A DNA stretch of 64,000 bases from Bradyrhizobium sediminis (GTDB lineage: Bacteria > Pseudomonadota > Alphaproteobacteria > Rhizobiales > Xanthobacteraceae), in the NCBI RefSeq assembly GCF_018736085.1, contig NZ_CP076134.1, positions 124,001 through 188,000 of the forward strand, written 5' to 3'. Below are positions 18,460 through 27,266 of this stretch, one piece after another. Position numbers and translations under genes: made by a program. The notes below the pieces were generated by a model. The model saw only the letters and a program-made list of their open reading frames with translations, was not told the origin of the DNA and did no database searches. Each line of letters begins with the position of its first letter. Within the stretch, counting starts at the first letter, position 1.

Positions 18460-19698
18460 ATGCGCGTAAACTGGCTGAAACGAACAGCGTGGATTCTCGG
18501 TCTGGCCCTGATGCTGGGCGGCCTTGTTTGGTTCGGATGGCCGCGGCCCGTTGCCGTTGATCTCGCCGCGGTGACCAGAGGCAGACTGGCAGTCACAGTC
18601 GATGACGAGGGCAAGACCCGCGTGCGGCACATCTACACCGTTTCGGCGCCCATCGCCGGAAAGGTCTTGAGAATTTCCCTTCCCTCTGGGGATCGCGGCA
18701 TCTCCCGGCATGTTGGCGATGTCGTCATGGCCGATGAGACCGTGGTCGCAGTCATGCAACCGATGACGCCGGGCTTTATCGACGTCCGCTCTCGCGAAGA
18801 GCTCGAAGCCGCGGTGGCGTCCGCCGATGCAGCAGCGAAGCAGGCGGAGGCCGACGTGCGCAGGCTCCAGGCGGCGCTCGACTTCTCGCGCACGGAGCTC
18901 CAGAGAGCTCAGGCCCTCGCGCGCACGCAAACGATCTCGACACAGGCGTTGGACAAGGCGAAGTTCGAGGTCGAAACCAGTGAAGCGGCGTTAGTAAGCG
19001 CGAAGGCGCAACTTGAAGTTCGTCAATTCACGCGAACCAGCCTCGCCGCCCGCTTGATCGATCCGATGAACCTTACCGCCCCGGCAAACCCGGCCTGTTG
19101 CGTGCAAATCAAGGCACCCGTGACCGGCCGAATCCTCAGAATCATCCAGGACAGCGAAGCGGTGGTCCAGGCCGGCACGCCGCTCATCGACATCGGCGAC
19201 CCCGCGGATCTCGAAGTGGTGGCGGACCTGCTTTCAACCGACGCCGTCCAGATCAAGGTGGGCGCGCCGGTGCGGATCGACGGCTGGGGTGGAGCGCCAA
19301 TGCAGGGGCGCGTGGTCCGCGTCGATCCGGCGGGCTTCGTCAAGGTCTCGGCACTGGGGATCGAAGAACAACGTGTCCGCACGACAATCGATTTCACCGA
19401 CCCTCCGGACACATGGTCGCGACTTGGGCATGACTACCGGGTCATCGTGCATGTCACCGTCTGGAACGCTGAAGACGTCCTGAGGGTGCCGGTCGGCGCA
19501 CTATTTCGTCAGGGCGACGACTGGGCAGTCTTTGCAGTGAAGGATGGACGCGCGAGTCCGACCGTCGTCTCAATCGGCCACCGAAACGGCCGGATAGCGG
19601 AGATCTTGTCAGGTCTCTCGGCAGGCGACCGCGTCATTCTTCACCCAAGCGACAGGATCAGGAAGGGCGTCCCGGTCTCGGAGCGGGAAGGCGGATGA
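18460..19698 (+). CDS. HlyD-family periplasmic adaptor
   Basis: A 412-residue membrane-fusion protein. The start ATG 18460 is two bases after the permease stop. It has an N-terminal anchor (WILGLALMLGGLVWFGW), a first lipoyl half, an alpha-helical hairpin (about residues 108-195, rich in Ala/Glu/Gln, SREELEAAVASADAAAKQAEA), the second lipoyl half (PVTGRILRIIQDSEAVVQAGTPLIDIGDP) and beta-barrel domains. It would link the ABC permease to an outer-membrane channel encoded elsewhere. It ends 15 bp before the convergent DsbA-like stop. Confidence 0.88.
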   Translation: MRVNWLKRTAWILGLALMLGGLVWFGWPRPVAVDLAAVTRGRLAVTVDDEGKTRVRHIYTVSAPIAGKVLRISLPSGDRGISRHVGDVVMADETVVAVMQPMTPGFIDVRSREELEAAVASADAAAKQAEADVRRLQAALDFSRTELQRAQALARTQTISTQALDKAKFEVETSEAALVSAKAQLEVRQFTRTSLAARLIDPMNLTAPANPACCVQIKAPVTGRILRIIQDSEAVVQAGTPLIDIGDPADLEVVADLLSTDAVQIKVGAPVRIDGWGGAPMQGRVVRVDPAGFVKVSALGIEEQRVRTTIDFTDPPDTWSRLGHDYRVIVHVTVWNAEDVLRVPVGALFRQGDDWAVFAVKDGRASPTVVSIGHRNGRIAEILSGLSAGDRVILHPSDRIRKGVPVSEREGG

Positions 19699-19713
19699 GG
19701 GATCGCCCGGCAT

Positions 19714-20406
19714 TCAGCACCAGCTCGCCTGGTCGGCGCCGGGTGCCCGGAGCAATTCCTGGATGTTGGCTTCGATGATCCGGAAGCCGACATTGCCGTA
19801 GAGTTTCTGCCGTCCCTCGTTCAGGACGAAGCTCGGGCTGCCTTCGATTCGCATCTTGTCGGCGTCCTGGTAGTCGGACGCCAGCTTTGCATAGGCGGTG
19901 CCGTCGTGAATGCGCTTTTCGATGGCGCCGATGTCGACGCCCAGCGCCTCGGCCAGTTCGCATTGAACATCCCAGCGCGCAATGTCGCGGCAGTCCCGGA
20001 AGAACGCGCAACGGAAGGCCCACAGCAGCTCGTCGAAGGTTGACGCCGCCGACTGGTCCCCGCCTTCGCCGTCTCGCTCGTGCTGCCATTGCTGGACGGC
20101 CGTCATGAACAGATGCGCGCTGGTCGAGGTCGGCGGACGCGTCGTCAGCCAGATGTCCGGATGAAGCTCGACATGCGGGAACTGCAGCGCCACGTTCCGC
20201 AGGTGCGCGTTGAACCCGGCGTATTCGCCCTTGTCCCGCCACGTCGTCGGGATCTTGACGGGCGTATTGCCGAACACCGAACAAAACCGATGGTCCAGCC
20301 GGACCGCGTCGCCGAACTTCTCCTTGACCGCATCGATGCGCGCCTGGGCGATATAGGCCCAGATGCATAATGCATCCGAGAAATAGGCAACCTTGACGAC
20401 ACTCAT
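19714..20406 (-). CDS. DsbA/FrnE-family protein with a single active-site Cys
   Basis: A 230-residue thioredoxin-fold protein of the DsbA/2-hydroxychromene-carboxylate-isomerase group. Where FrnE relatives have CPWC, this has SDALCIWAYIAQAR, so the second Cys is replaced by Ala (Cys 14 then Ala 17). The cis-Pro loop is present as EGSPSFVLN. There is no signal peptide, so it should be cytosolic. One Cys suggests a glutathione-linked or isomerase-type chemistry, not disulfide exchange by a CxxC. It is last in the - strand metal block and has its own FixK/FNR-type box upstream. Confidence 0.8.
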   Translation of the reverse strand: MSVVKVAYFSDALCIWAYIAQARIDAVKEKFGDAVRLDHRFCSVFGNTPVKIPTTWRDKGEYAGFNAHLRNVALQFPHVELHPDIWLTTRPPTSTSAHLFMTAVQQWQHERDGEGGDQSAASTFDELLWAFRCAFFRDCRDIARWDVQCELAEALGVDIGAIEKRIHDGTAYAKLASDYQDADKMRIEGSPSFVLNEGRQKLYGNVGFRIIEANIQELLRAPGADQASWC

Positions 20407-20466
20407 CGATCACACCGCCGCGAACCGTCTCCTTGAGCATCTAGCCTGCGCTGCTGCCGGTCGCCG

Positions 20467-20480
20467 TTGAGCTGGATCAA
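20467..20480. promoter_or_regulatory. FixK/FNR-type box upstream of the DsbA-like gene
   Basis: TTGAGCTGGATCAA matches TTGA-N6-TCAA. It lies 61 bp upstream of the DsbA-like ATG (20406); a class II start would be near 20432, with TAGATG (20443-20438 on the reverse strand) near the -10 position. The gene may thus have an oxygen-linked promoter besides read-through from the cupredoxin gene. Confidence 0.65.
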
Positions 20481-20520
20481 ACTGGCGCTTCAACGGTCGA
20501 CATTGGCGTGTCGGACGCGA

Positions 20521-21036
20521 TCACTTGACGAGGATCGTTCCGACCATTCCCGCCTCGCGATGACCGGGGATCAGGCAGGCGTATTCGAACTCGCCGGCCT
20601 TGGTGAATTTCCAGACCATCTCGCTGGTCTTCTTCGGAGCGAGCCACCTCGAGTTGGCATCTTCATGCGCCATCCCCGGGTTCTTTTGCATGACTTCGGC
20701 GTGCTTGAGATTCTCCGCGGTGTTCGCCAGGACGAATTCGTGATCGAGCTCGCCGTTGTTACGCAGCACGAATTTGATCTGCTCGCCCTTCTTGATCTCG
20801 ACCCGCACCGGGACGAACAGCATTTTGCCGTCCGACTCTCCCATCGTCACCTGGACGATTTTTGCCGGCTTCTTCGGATTGCCCGGCTCGCCGGCCGAGA
20901 ATGATTCGCCATGGTCATGGTCATGGCCGTGGCCGTGGCCGTGGCTGTGCCCGGCCGGGCCTTCGCCGGCCCAGGCGCTTGCCGAAAGCAGTGCTGCGGC
21001 GACCAGTGCGATCCCGCTTCTATTCCAATTCATCAT
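20521..21036 (-). CDS. cupredoxin-family copper protein with a His-rich linker
   Basis: A 171-residue exported protein: signal peptide (GIALVAAALLSASAWA), then a metal-binding stretch HSHGHGHGHDHDHG (residues 30-43) and a plastocyanin-like domain. The type-1 copper ligands can be placed as His 99 (GELDHEF), Cys 154, His 159 and Met 164 (ACLIPGHREAGM). It probably carries or buffers periplasmic copper. ATG at 21033 is an equal alternative start. It lies between a small periplasmic protein and the DsbA-like gene in the metal block. Confidence 0.88.
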   Translation of the reverse strand: MMNWNRSGIALVAAALLSASAWAGEGPAGHSHGHGHGHDHDHGESFSAGEPGNPKKPAKIVQVTMGESDGKMLFVPVRVEIKKGEQIKFVLRNNGELDHEFVLANTAENLKHAEVMQKNPGMAHEDANSRWLAPKKTSEMVWKFTKAGEFEYACLIPGHREAGMVGTILVK

Positions 21037-21095
21037 CTCTCAGCTCCTTCGCATCCGATATCTGGTGCATTGCTGCCGGTTTCGGCCGCTTCATC

Positions 21096-21461
21096 TCAGT
21101 CGAACTTCGCTTGAACGGTCTTGCCGTCGGGAGCCGTCAGTTGCACGACCCCTTTGGGCTGGCTTGGCAACGCGACCGTTGCGCTGCCGGAAAGGCGCTT
21201 GCCATCGACGGGCGCCAGCACCACCCGCTGGGATTTGCCGCCCGCGACGAGGATCGCGGTTCCCTTGAATCCCGAAGTCAGAATGGGCTTTTCGCCGGCG
21301 TCGCTGATGAACACGTCGACGACCTCGGATTTCACGACCATTTCGACATGGTATGATCCCGCGTCGGCGATCCGCCCGCCATTCGTTCCCTTGGCTTCAT
21401 GCGCCCCGGCCGAACCGGACCATGCGAGCAAGGCTCCGATCAATAGACATCTTGCGTACAT
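21096..21461 (-). CDS. small periplasmic protein of the RND metal-efflux operon
   Basis: A 121-residue protein with a signal peptide (LLIGALLAWSGSAGA) and a mature part that begins HEAKGTNGGRIADAGSYHVEMVV, then a beta-rich chain without Cys. Proteins with this HEA...NGG...DAG..H start are found beside CzcA/CusA pumps and cupredoxins; no biochemical role is known to me. The early His residues could bind metal. It starts 21 bp after the RND pump stop, so it is in the same operon. Confidence 0.7.
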   Translation of the reverse strand: MYARCLLIGALLAWSGSAGAHEAKGTNGGRIADAGSYHVEMVVKSEVVDVFISDAGEKPILTSGFKGTAILVAGGKSQRVVLAPVDGKRLSGSATVALPSQPKGVVQLTAPDGKTVQAKFD

Positions 21462-21482
21462 TTCTTTTCTCCGTTGCTGCGA

Positions 21483-24400
21483 TCAAAAGGCTTCGGCTGA
21501 TGACGTTCCGCGAGCCGGATCCACGGACGCGGCGGCGTCCCGCCGCAATCGTTCGAGATGCTTTTCGCCGTACCGCAGGAACAGGACGGGCGTGAGCAGC
21601 ATGTCGAGTAACGTCGCGCTGATGAGCCCGCCGAATATCGTGACGGCCACGGGATGAAGGATTTCCTTGCCGGGCGTCGCCGCGTCGATCAGCAGCGGAA
21701 CCAGCGCGACGCCTGCCGCCAGCGCCGTCATCAGCACCGGCGTCAACCGCTCGAGACTGCCGCGGAGCACCAGATTGCGCCCGAACGGCATTCCCTCCTG
21801 CAGGGCCAGGTTGATGTAATGGCTGATCTTCAGGATGCCGTTGCGCGCCGCGATCCCGGTCAAGGTGATGAAACCGATCATCGATGCGACAGAGAGCGGC
21901 TGGCCTGTCAACCAGAGCGCCAAGACCGCCCCGATCAGGGCGAGAGGCACGTTGCCCATCACGATCACGGCAAACAGCACCGAGCGATAGCGGCTATAGA
22001 GAATGGCGAAAATGAGCGACAGCGACAGCAGCGAGAGAATTCCGATGGTCCGGCTGGCTTCTTCCTGCGCCTGAAAGGTGCCCTCGAGGCGGGTATAGAA
22101 TCCCTCCGGCAGCCTGGTCGACGCCAGCACTTCCCTGATCGATTCGACGATCCGCGCCATGTCGGCGGTGCCGTTGGTGTTGGCCAATACCACCACGCGA
22201 CGGCGCCCGTTCTCGCGCAGAATCTGGTTCGGACCCTCGGTCTCCTTGATGTCGGCAAGCTGCCTTGCGGGAATCCATCCGGTCGGGGTTTCGATCAGGA
22301 GGTCGCCCAGTCGTTGCGTGGTACGAAGCCGGTCGGGCAGCCGCATGGTGACGTCGAACCTGCGGTAGCCGTCGACGACGCGCGACACGATCCGCCCGTT
22401 CGAGAGCCGGCTGAGCTGCTCGACGACGGCCGCCGGCTGCACGCCATAAAGGGCGGCGCGGCCGTAATCGACGCGGATTTCGAGCTGCGGGATCAGAACC
22501 TGCTTTTCGACCTGCAGATCGACAAGTCCGGGGATGCCTATTAGCCGCGTCCGCATCATCTCGGCGGCGGCGCGCAGCGCATCCAGATCATCGCCGAAGA
22601 TCTTCAGTGCAACCTCGGCACGGACCCCCGACAGCAGATGATCGAGCCGGTGGGAGATCGGCTGACCGACATTGATCGAGGCCGGGAGAACCGCGAGCCT
22701 CGCGCGAATGTCCGCGATCACATCGATCTTGGTTCGCGATGATTTGGCGAGATCGACATCGAATTCCGAGGAATGCACGCCTTCGGCGTGCTCATCCAGT
22801 TCCGCCCGCCCGGTCCGCCGCCCGACGGTCTTGACCTCGGGCACCTCCATGATGAGACGCTCGGCAATCAGGCCGACGCGATTGGATTCGGTGAGCGAGA
22901 TGCCCGGATTGAACAGCATGTTGATGGTGAGCGTGCCCTCGTTGAAGGGCGGCAGGAACGAGCGCGGAAGAAGGAACGCGGCGATCCCTGCAATCATCAC
23001 CGCGAGCAACGTCATGGCCATCAAGGCGGGCTGATGGCGGAAGGCGCGTTCGAGCAGCGCGCCGTAACCGCGCTTGAGCAGGCGCACCAGAGCGCTGTCG
23101 CCGTGATCGAGGCGTTTCAGGTGCGGCAGCATATAGTAGGCCATGACAGGCGTCAGCGTGACCGAGACCGCGAGGCTGGCGAGGATCGAAATGATGTAGG
23201 CTTCGCCCAGCGGGGCGAACAGCCGGCCCTCGATTCCCGACAGCGCGAACAGCGGCACGAATACCAGCACGATGATCGTTGTCGCATAGACGATGCCGGA
23301 CCGGACCTCCTGCGAGGCCGATACGACCACGTCGAATGCCGGTCTGGGACGTTCCAGAGCGCGATTCTCGCGCAGCCGCCTGAAGATGTTCTCCACATCG
23401 ACGACGGCGTCATCGACCAGCTCGCCGAGCGCGATGGCGAGTCCGCCCAGCGTCATGGTGTTGATGGACAACCCGGCGAAATAGAAGACCGAGGCCGTGG
23501 TCAGGATCGAGACCGGGATCGCGGTCAGCGAAATCATCGTGGTTCGCCAGTTCAGGAGGAATGCGAACAGAACGAGGGCGACGGCAACGCCGGCTTCCAT
23601 CAGGACCTGTTCGACGTTGCGGATCGACGTCTCGATGAAGTTGGCCTGGCGGAAGACGATCTGGTCGGCCCTCATGCCTTCCGGAAGCGACGCCGTGATT
23701 TCCTTCAGGACCCGCTCGACCTCGCGGGTCAATCCGATCGTGTCGACGTTGGGCTGCTTCTCGATCGAGACGATGACGGCCGGTCTGCCCATGTAACCGG
23801 CTTCGCCGCGCTTGACCCTGGGCGCGAACTCGACGGTTGCGACCTGACGCAGGAACACCGGCCCGCCATTCACCTGCGCCACCACCACGCTGCGAAGGTC
23901 GTCCAGGTTGGTGGTTCGGCCGATATTCCGGATCAGGTATTCGCGAGCGTGCTGGTCGGTGAACCCGCCGCCGGTATTGACGCCGAACTGGGTCAGAGCC
24001 TGTTCGACCTGCTCGTAGGTGACGCCGAGGCTGCGCAGCGCCGGCGGGTTCGGCGCAATGCGATACTGGCGGACCTCGCCCCCGATCGGGATGACCTGGG
24101 CGACGCCGGGGATCGCGAGCAGGCGCGGGCGAACGATGAAGTCGGCGGCCTCGCGGACTTCCATCGCGGACGCCTTCTCGCTCGTCATCGCGACGAGCAC
24201 GATCTGCCCCATGATCGAGCTGATCGGCCCGATTTGCGGCACGGTGTTCGGCGGCAACTGGGCCCTGACCAGGGAAAGCCGCTCGGCGATCTGCTGCCGG
24301 TTGCGGTAGATGTCCGTCCCCCAGTCGAACTCGACATAGACGATCGAGAGCCCTATTCCGGAAACCGAGCGCACCCGCGTGACCCCGGGAACACCGTTCA

Positions 24401-24617
24401 TCTGGGTTTCGATCGGGAAGCTGACGAGCTGCTCGACTTCCGGAGGCGCCAAGCCTTCCGATTCGGTCAGGATGGTGACGGTCGGCTTGTTGAGGTCCGG
24501 GAAGACGTCGACCGGGAGCCGGCCGGCGCTGAAGATGCCGAGCAGCACGAGCACCGATGCGGCGGCAATCACCAGCAGGCGGTTGCGCAATGACTGGGTG
24601 ACGAGAAAGCGGAACAT
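21483..24617 (-). CDS. heavy-metal RND efflux pump (CusA/CzcA family)
   Basis: A 1044-residue inner-membrane proton/metal antiporter. It begins FLVTQSLRNRLLVIAAASVLVLLG, has two large periplasmic loops and twelve helices. The transmembrane 4 segment reads GLAIALGELVDDAVVDVENIFRRL, with two adjacent Asp residues; this differs from the DFG-type motif of Zn/Co/Cd pumps, so the substrate is uncertain, though the operon (CsoR, cupredoxin) points to copper or silver. The gene ends 22 bp before the next one. No outer-membrane factor is encoded in the window, so it must use one from elsewhere. Confidence 0.93.
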   Translation of the reverse strand: MFRFLVTQSLRNRLLVIAAASVLVLLGIFSAGRLPVDVFPDLNKPTVTILTESEGLAPPEVEQLVSFPIETQMNGVPGVTRVRSVSGIGLSIVYVEFDWGTDIYRNRQQIAERLSLVRAQLPPNTVPQIGPISSIMGQIVLVAMTSEKASAMEVREAADFIVRPRLLAIPGVAQVIPIGGEVRQYRIAPNPPALRSLGVTYEQVEQALTQFGVNTGGGFTDQHAREYLIRNIGRTTNLDDLRSVVVAQVNGGPVFLRQVATVEFAPRVKRGEAGYMGRPAVIVSIEKQPNVDTIGLTREVERVLKEITASLPEGMRADQIVFRQANFIETSIRNVEQVLMEAGVAVALVLFAFLLNWRTTMISLTAIPVSILTTASVFYFAGLSINTMTLGGLAIALGELVDDAVVDVENIFRRLRENRALERPRPAFDVVVSASQEVRSGIVYATTIIVLVFVPLFALSGIEGRLFAPLGEAYIISILASLAVSVTLTPVMAYYMLPHLKRLDHGDSALVRLLKRGYGALLERAFRHQPALMAMTLLAVMIAGIAAFLLPRSFLPPFNEGTLTINMLFNPGISLTESNRVGLIAERLIMEVPEVKTVGRRTGRAELDEHAEGVHSSEFDVDLAKSSRTKIDVIADIRARLAVLPASINVGQPISHRLDHLLSGVRAEVALKIFGDDLDALRAAAEMMRTRLIGIPGLVDLQVEKQVLIPQLEIRVDYGRAALYGVQPAAVVEQLSRLSNGRIVSRVVDGYRRFDVTMRLPDRLRTTQRLGDLLIETPTGWIPARQLADIKETEGPNQILRENGRRRVVVLANTNGTADMARIVESIREVLASTRLPEGFYTRLEGTFQAQEEASRTIGILSLLSLSLIFAILYSRYRSVLFAVIVMGNVPLALIGAVLALWLTGQPLSVASMIGFITLTGIAARNGILKISHYINLALQEGMPFGRNLVLRGSLERLTPVLMTALAAGVALVPLLIDAATPGKEILHPVAVTIFGGLISATLLDMLLTPVLFLRYGEKHLERLRRDAAASVDPARGTSSAEAF

Positions 24618-24629
24618 CTGGCGTTCTCC

Positions 24630-26306
24630 TCAGCGTACCTGGCCAAGCAACTCGGCGCCCTGAACGACGAGGCGCTTACCTGCGGCGAGCCCGGTGGCAA
24701 TGAAGACGCGGTCGCCGTCGAGCGGTTCGACCCGCACCGGGCGCGGTTCGAAGCGCTCCGCCGCAACATGCTCGTAGACGACATCCTGGCCGTTGGCATT
24801 GCGCACCAGCGCTGCCCGGGGAATGGCGAAGCCGGTCTTTTCCTCATCCGTGGTGGCGAGCACCGTGATGAACTGCCCGGCCCGCAGGCCCGCGACATCG
24901 CCCTGAATGGCGAATTGAACCGGGATCGATTGATTGCGGCCGGCGAAACCGGCGCCCCGGAACGAGAGCGGATAGGTCCGGTCGTTGTTCAGCCGGGCCA
25001 CCGCGCTTTGGACTCCGGGAAGGGAATCGAAGCTGAGCGCCTCCACCCACAGCCGGGCCGGGTCGACGATGTGAAAGATCACGGCATTCGATTGGGCGAT
25101 CTGCCCTGCGACGGCGGCGCCTTCGGCAACGATGCCGTCCACCGGCGCGATCAATTCCTCCGGCTCGCGGCGCGATTTGTCGAGCGAGCCGCGCCGGTCC
25201 TTCAGGCCTTGCAGCTCGGTCCGCGTATCCTCGAGCTGGGTGCGTGCGATCGCTCCGCCCGGCACCAGCGTTTCGTACCGGGCCAGCCGGCGCTCGACGA
25301 TGGAAATCTGCTGGTCGAGTTCGCCTTGCCGCTGGCGCATGTCGGAAGCATCGATCGCCTGCAGCGGCGGCGTCACATAGGCGAGAACATCGCCCTTCCT
25401 GACCGGCGCCCCCAGCCGCGGAAAGCCGCCCGGCGGAGGCGAGAGACGGCCGCCGACCGACGACTGAACGAATCCGCTGGCGTTCGGATCGGGAATGATG
25501 CGGCCCGGCAATTCGAGGGCGGAGCGATGCGCCGCCGATTCGATTCTGATGGTGCGGATCGCGAGAATTCGCTGCGTGCTCTTGGGCACGAATACCCCGC
25601 CATCGGGCAGCCGCTGCGCCAGGTCGCGCACCGCCGGCATCGACGTAGCCGGCGTACCGTGATCCTCACCCTCGTGGGCGCGCGCCGCACCGTCCGATAT
25701 CGCGAGCATCCCGGCGACGATCAGGACCATCGCGGGCCGGCTCCGTCGCCGCATCAGGGTCATGACGACGGCTCCCGCAGCAAAACCTCCGAGTCCGGCG
25801 ATGAGCAGCAACGGGACATTGCCAGACGATCGCTCGCCGATTCCGCTTGCGGTGGCCGACTGGGAGGACGTCCCGGCCGTTCCGCTCGGATCGTCCGGCG
25901 GAATGACGAGCGTGGCGGGCAGCACATCGGCATTGCCGTCCTTGGCAACAGTGAAGATCAGGTCATAGGACCCTGGCTTGCTGGACCATGGAGCGCTGAG
26001 CCGGTAGGGCTCGATCGTGCCGGCGCGCGCGGATTCGGGGCCCGCAGGGGTCTCGACTTCGATCGTGGCGCCGTCCACCGGAGCGTTGGTCGTAAACCGG
26101 TCGAGATAGATGGCGAGTTCGCCGGCCCGGGCGATCGCGACCAGCTCATAGAGGTCCGAGACCGCTTCGGCCCGCGGAGCGAGATTCGAGATCGCTGCCG
26201 GAGGTGGCGCGTCATGATCGTGACCCTCATGGGCCAATAACGATCCACCCCCCAGAAAGGGAGCAAGAGCTGCCGCGCAGAGCGCGGCTCGAAACAAGGA
26301 CAACAT
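24630..26306 (-). CDS. RND periplasmic adaptor fused to an N-terminal metal-operon domain
   Basis: A 558-residue protein; ATG 26306 is preferred because GAGGAA precedes it. Residues 1-25 are a signal peptide, followed by HEGHDHD and a beta-rich domain up to about residue 130, then a membrane segment (LLLIAGLGGFAAGAVVMTLM), a basic loop, a second hydrophobic segment (MVLIVAGMLAI), HEGEDHG and only then the CusB/HlyD adaptor (first lipoyl half, helical hairpin around RQGELDQQISIVERRL, GGFPRLG, beta-barrel). It reads like two exported proteins joined in frame. It couples the RND pump to its outer-membrane channel. Confidence 0.85.
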   Translation of the reverse strand: MLSLFRAALCAAALAPFLGGGSLLAHEGHDHDAPPPAAISNLAPRAEAVSDLYELVAIARAGELAIYLDRFTTNAPVDGATIEVETPAGPESARAGTIEPYRLSAPWSSKPGSYDLIFTVAKDGNADVLPATLVIPPDDPSGTAGTSSQSATASGIGERSSGNVPLLLIAGLGGFAAGAVVMTLMRRRSRPAMVLIVAGMLAISDGAARAHEGEDHGTPATSMPAVRDLAQRLPDGGVFVPKSTQRILAIRTIRIESAAHRSALELPGRIIPDPNASGFVQSSVGGRLSPPPGGFPRLGAPVRKGDVLAYVTPPLQAIDASDMRQRQGELDQQISIVERRLARYETLVPGGAIARTQLEDTRTELQGLKDRRGSLDKSRREPEELIAPVDGIVAEGAAVAGQIAQSNAVIFHIVDPARLWVEALSFDSLPGVQSAVARLNNDRTYPLSFRGAGFAGRNQSIPVQFAIQGDVAGLRAGQFITVLATTDEEKTGFAIPRAALVRNANGQDVVYEHVAAERFEPRPVRVEPLDGDRVFIATGLAAGKRLVVQGAELLGQVR

Positions 26307-26381
26307 TGAAAATTCCTCACCTGGCAAGAAGCTTCATCGCACGGCCGGCCTGCGAGGCCAGAACCGCGGCGATGTCGTTAC

Positions 26382-26906
26382 TCAGGCGAGGGATCGAGGG
26401 GGTTTGCGCAGACCTCGAGGGTCCGCTCCGCGAATGGAAATAACGCGTGCAAGGCCGATGCGCGGCGAGCAGGCCCTGGGTGGAAGGTCGGGCGAAGCAG
26501 CCACCAGAGCGGCTCCGCAGCAACCCGTGCCGCCGCAGCAGCCCATCACGCAGGCATTGGAGCCGGAAGGCGAGACGCCCCCTGCGCTTCGAACGGCGGC
26601 CTCGGCTTGTGCGGCGGGCAGAACCTGAGCGCCAGGCTGGACTTGAGTGTCACGCTGGGCTTGTGCATCACGCTGAGCTTGTGCGACCGGGTGCGCGGAC
26701 CCGGCCTCAACAGCGGAAATCAACCCGGCTTCAGCGGTGGAAATCAAATGTGCAATGCCGACCGCAGCGCCATGCGCCCGAGCACCGTGCCCGTCATGCC
26801 CGTGCGAATGACCGGCATGGGCCTCGGCCGCAACCGATGCGAATTGAACGGCGATCAAAAGAATCGCCGCCCCAAAGATCCGCAAAAGCGTTCCGGTCGA
26901 ATTCAT
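26382..26906 (-). CDS. His- and Cys-rich exported protein of the metal operon
   Basis: A 174-residue protein: signal peptide (RIFGAAILLIAVQFASVAAEA), a His tract AHAGHSHGHDGHGARAHG, a low-complexity stretch with short imperfect repeats (AQRDAQAQRDTQ), a Cys cluster CVMGCCGGTGCCG near residue 118 and an end reading GLRKPPRSLA. No known domain is recognised. The His tract and five Cys residues suggest metal binding. It lies between csoR and the adaptor on the same strand. That it is a real gene is supported by its signal peptide, position and metal-ligand content. Confidence 0.65.
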   Translation of the reverse strand: MNSTGTLLRIFGAAILLIAVQFASVAAEAHAGHSHGHDGHGARAHGAAVGIAHLISTAEAGLISAVEAGSAHPVAQAQRDAQAQRDTQVQPGAQVLPAAQAEAAVRSAGGVSPSGSNACVMGCCGGTGCCGAALVAASPDLPPRACSPRIGLARVISIRGADPRGLRKPPRSLA

Positions 26907-26981
26907 GAGCGATTTCTACCATACGGTCCGGGCCGGGGGAACCAGGAATGAAATTGCGGTAAATGCATGATTGTGCCTCGA

Positions 26982-27257
26982 TCAGCGATCGGATCGACCG
27001 ATGACGGCCATCAGTTCCGCGATCTTCTCGCGCTGATCGGCCTTGTTGCCGCTGGTGATCGCGTGTTCGACGCAATGCGACACGTGATCCCTCAGCACCT
27101 CTTCCTCGACGCGCCGGAGCGCGGCCCGCACCGCCGAGATCTGCGTGACGATATCGATGCAATAGCGGTCCTCGTCGACCATTTTCGACAGGCCGCGAAC
27201 CTGGCCCTCGATCCGGCTCAACCGCTTTTGACAGGACGCCTTGATGTCTTTCCGCAT
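26982..27257 (-). CDS. csoR: CsoR-family copper-sensing repressor
   Basis: A 91-residue all-helical DUF156 regulator. The metal triad is placed as Cys 33, His 58 and Cys 62 (C-x24-H-x3-C), the spacing of Cu(I)-sensing CsoR, not of RcnR or FrmR. The N-terminus [18 protein letters not shown] is typical. The apo-protein binds a GC-tract palindrome and lets go when it binds Cu(I). Such an operator lies at 27267-27285 between this gene and the P-type ATPase, so it likely represses both directions, including the whole RND block read behind it. Confidence 0.85.
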   Translation of the reverse strand: MRKDIKASCQKRLSRIEGQVRGLSKMVDEDRYCIDIVTQISAVRAALRRVEEEVLRDHVSHCVEHAITSGNKADQREKIAELMAVIGRSDR

Positions 27258-27266
27258 TTCCCCCTA

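Noticed and set aside
22773..24593. 606-residue frame opposite the RND pump
   Set aside because: It is a shadow of the 1044-residue pump, with no motif of its own.
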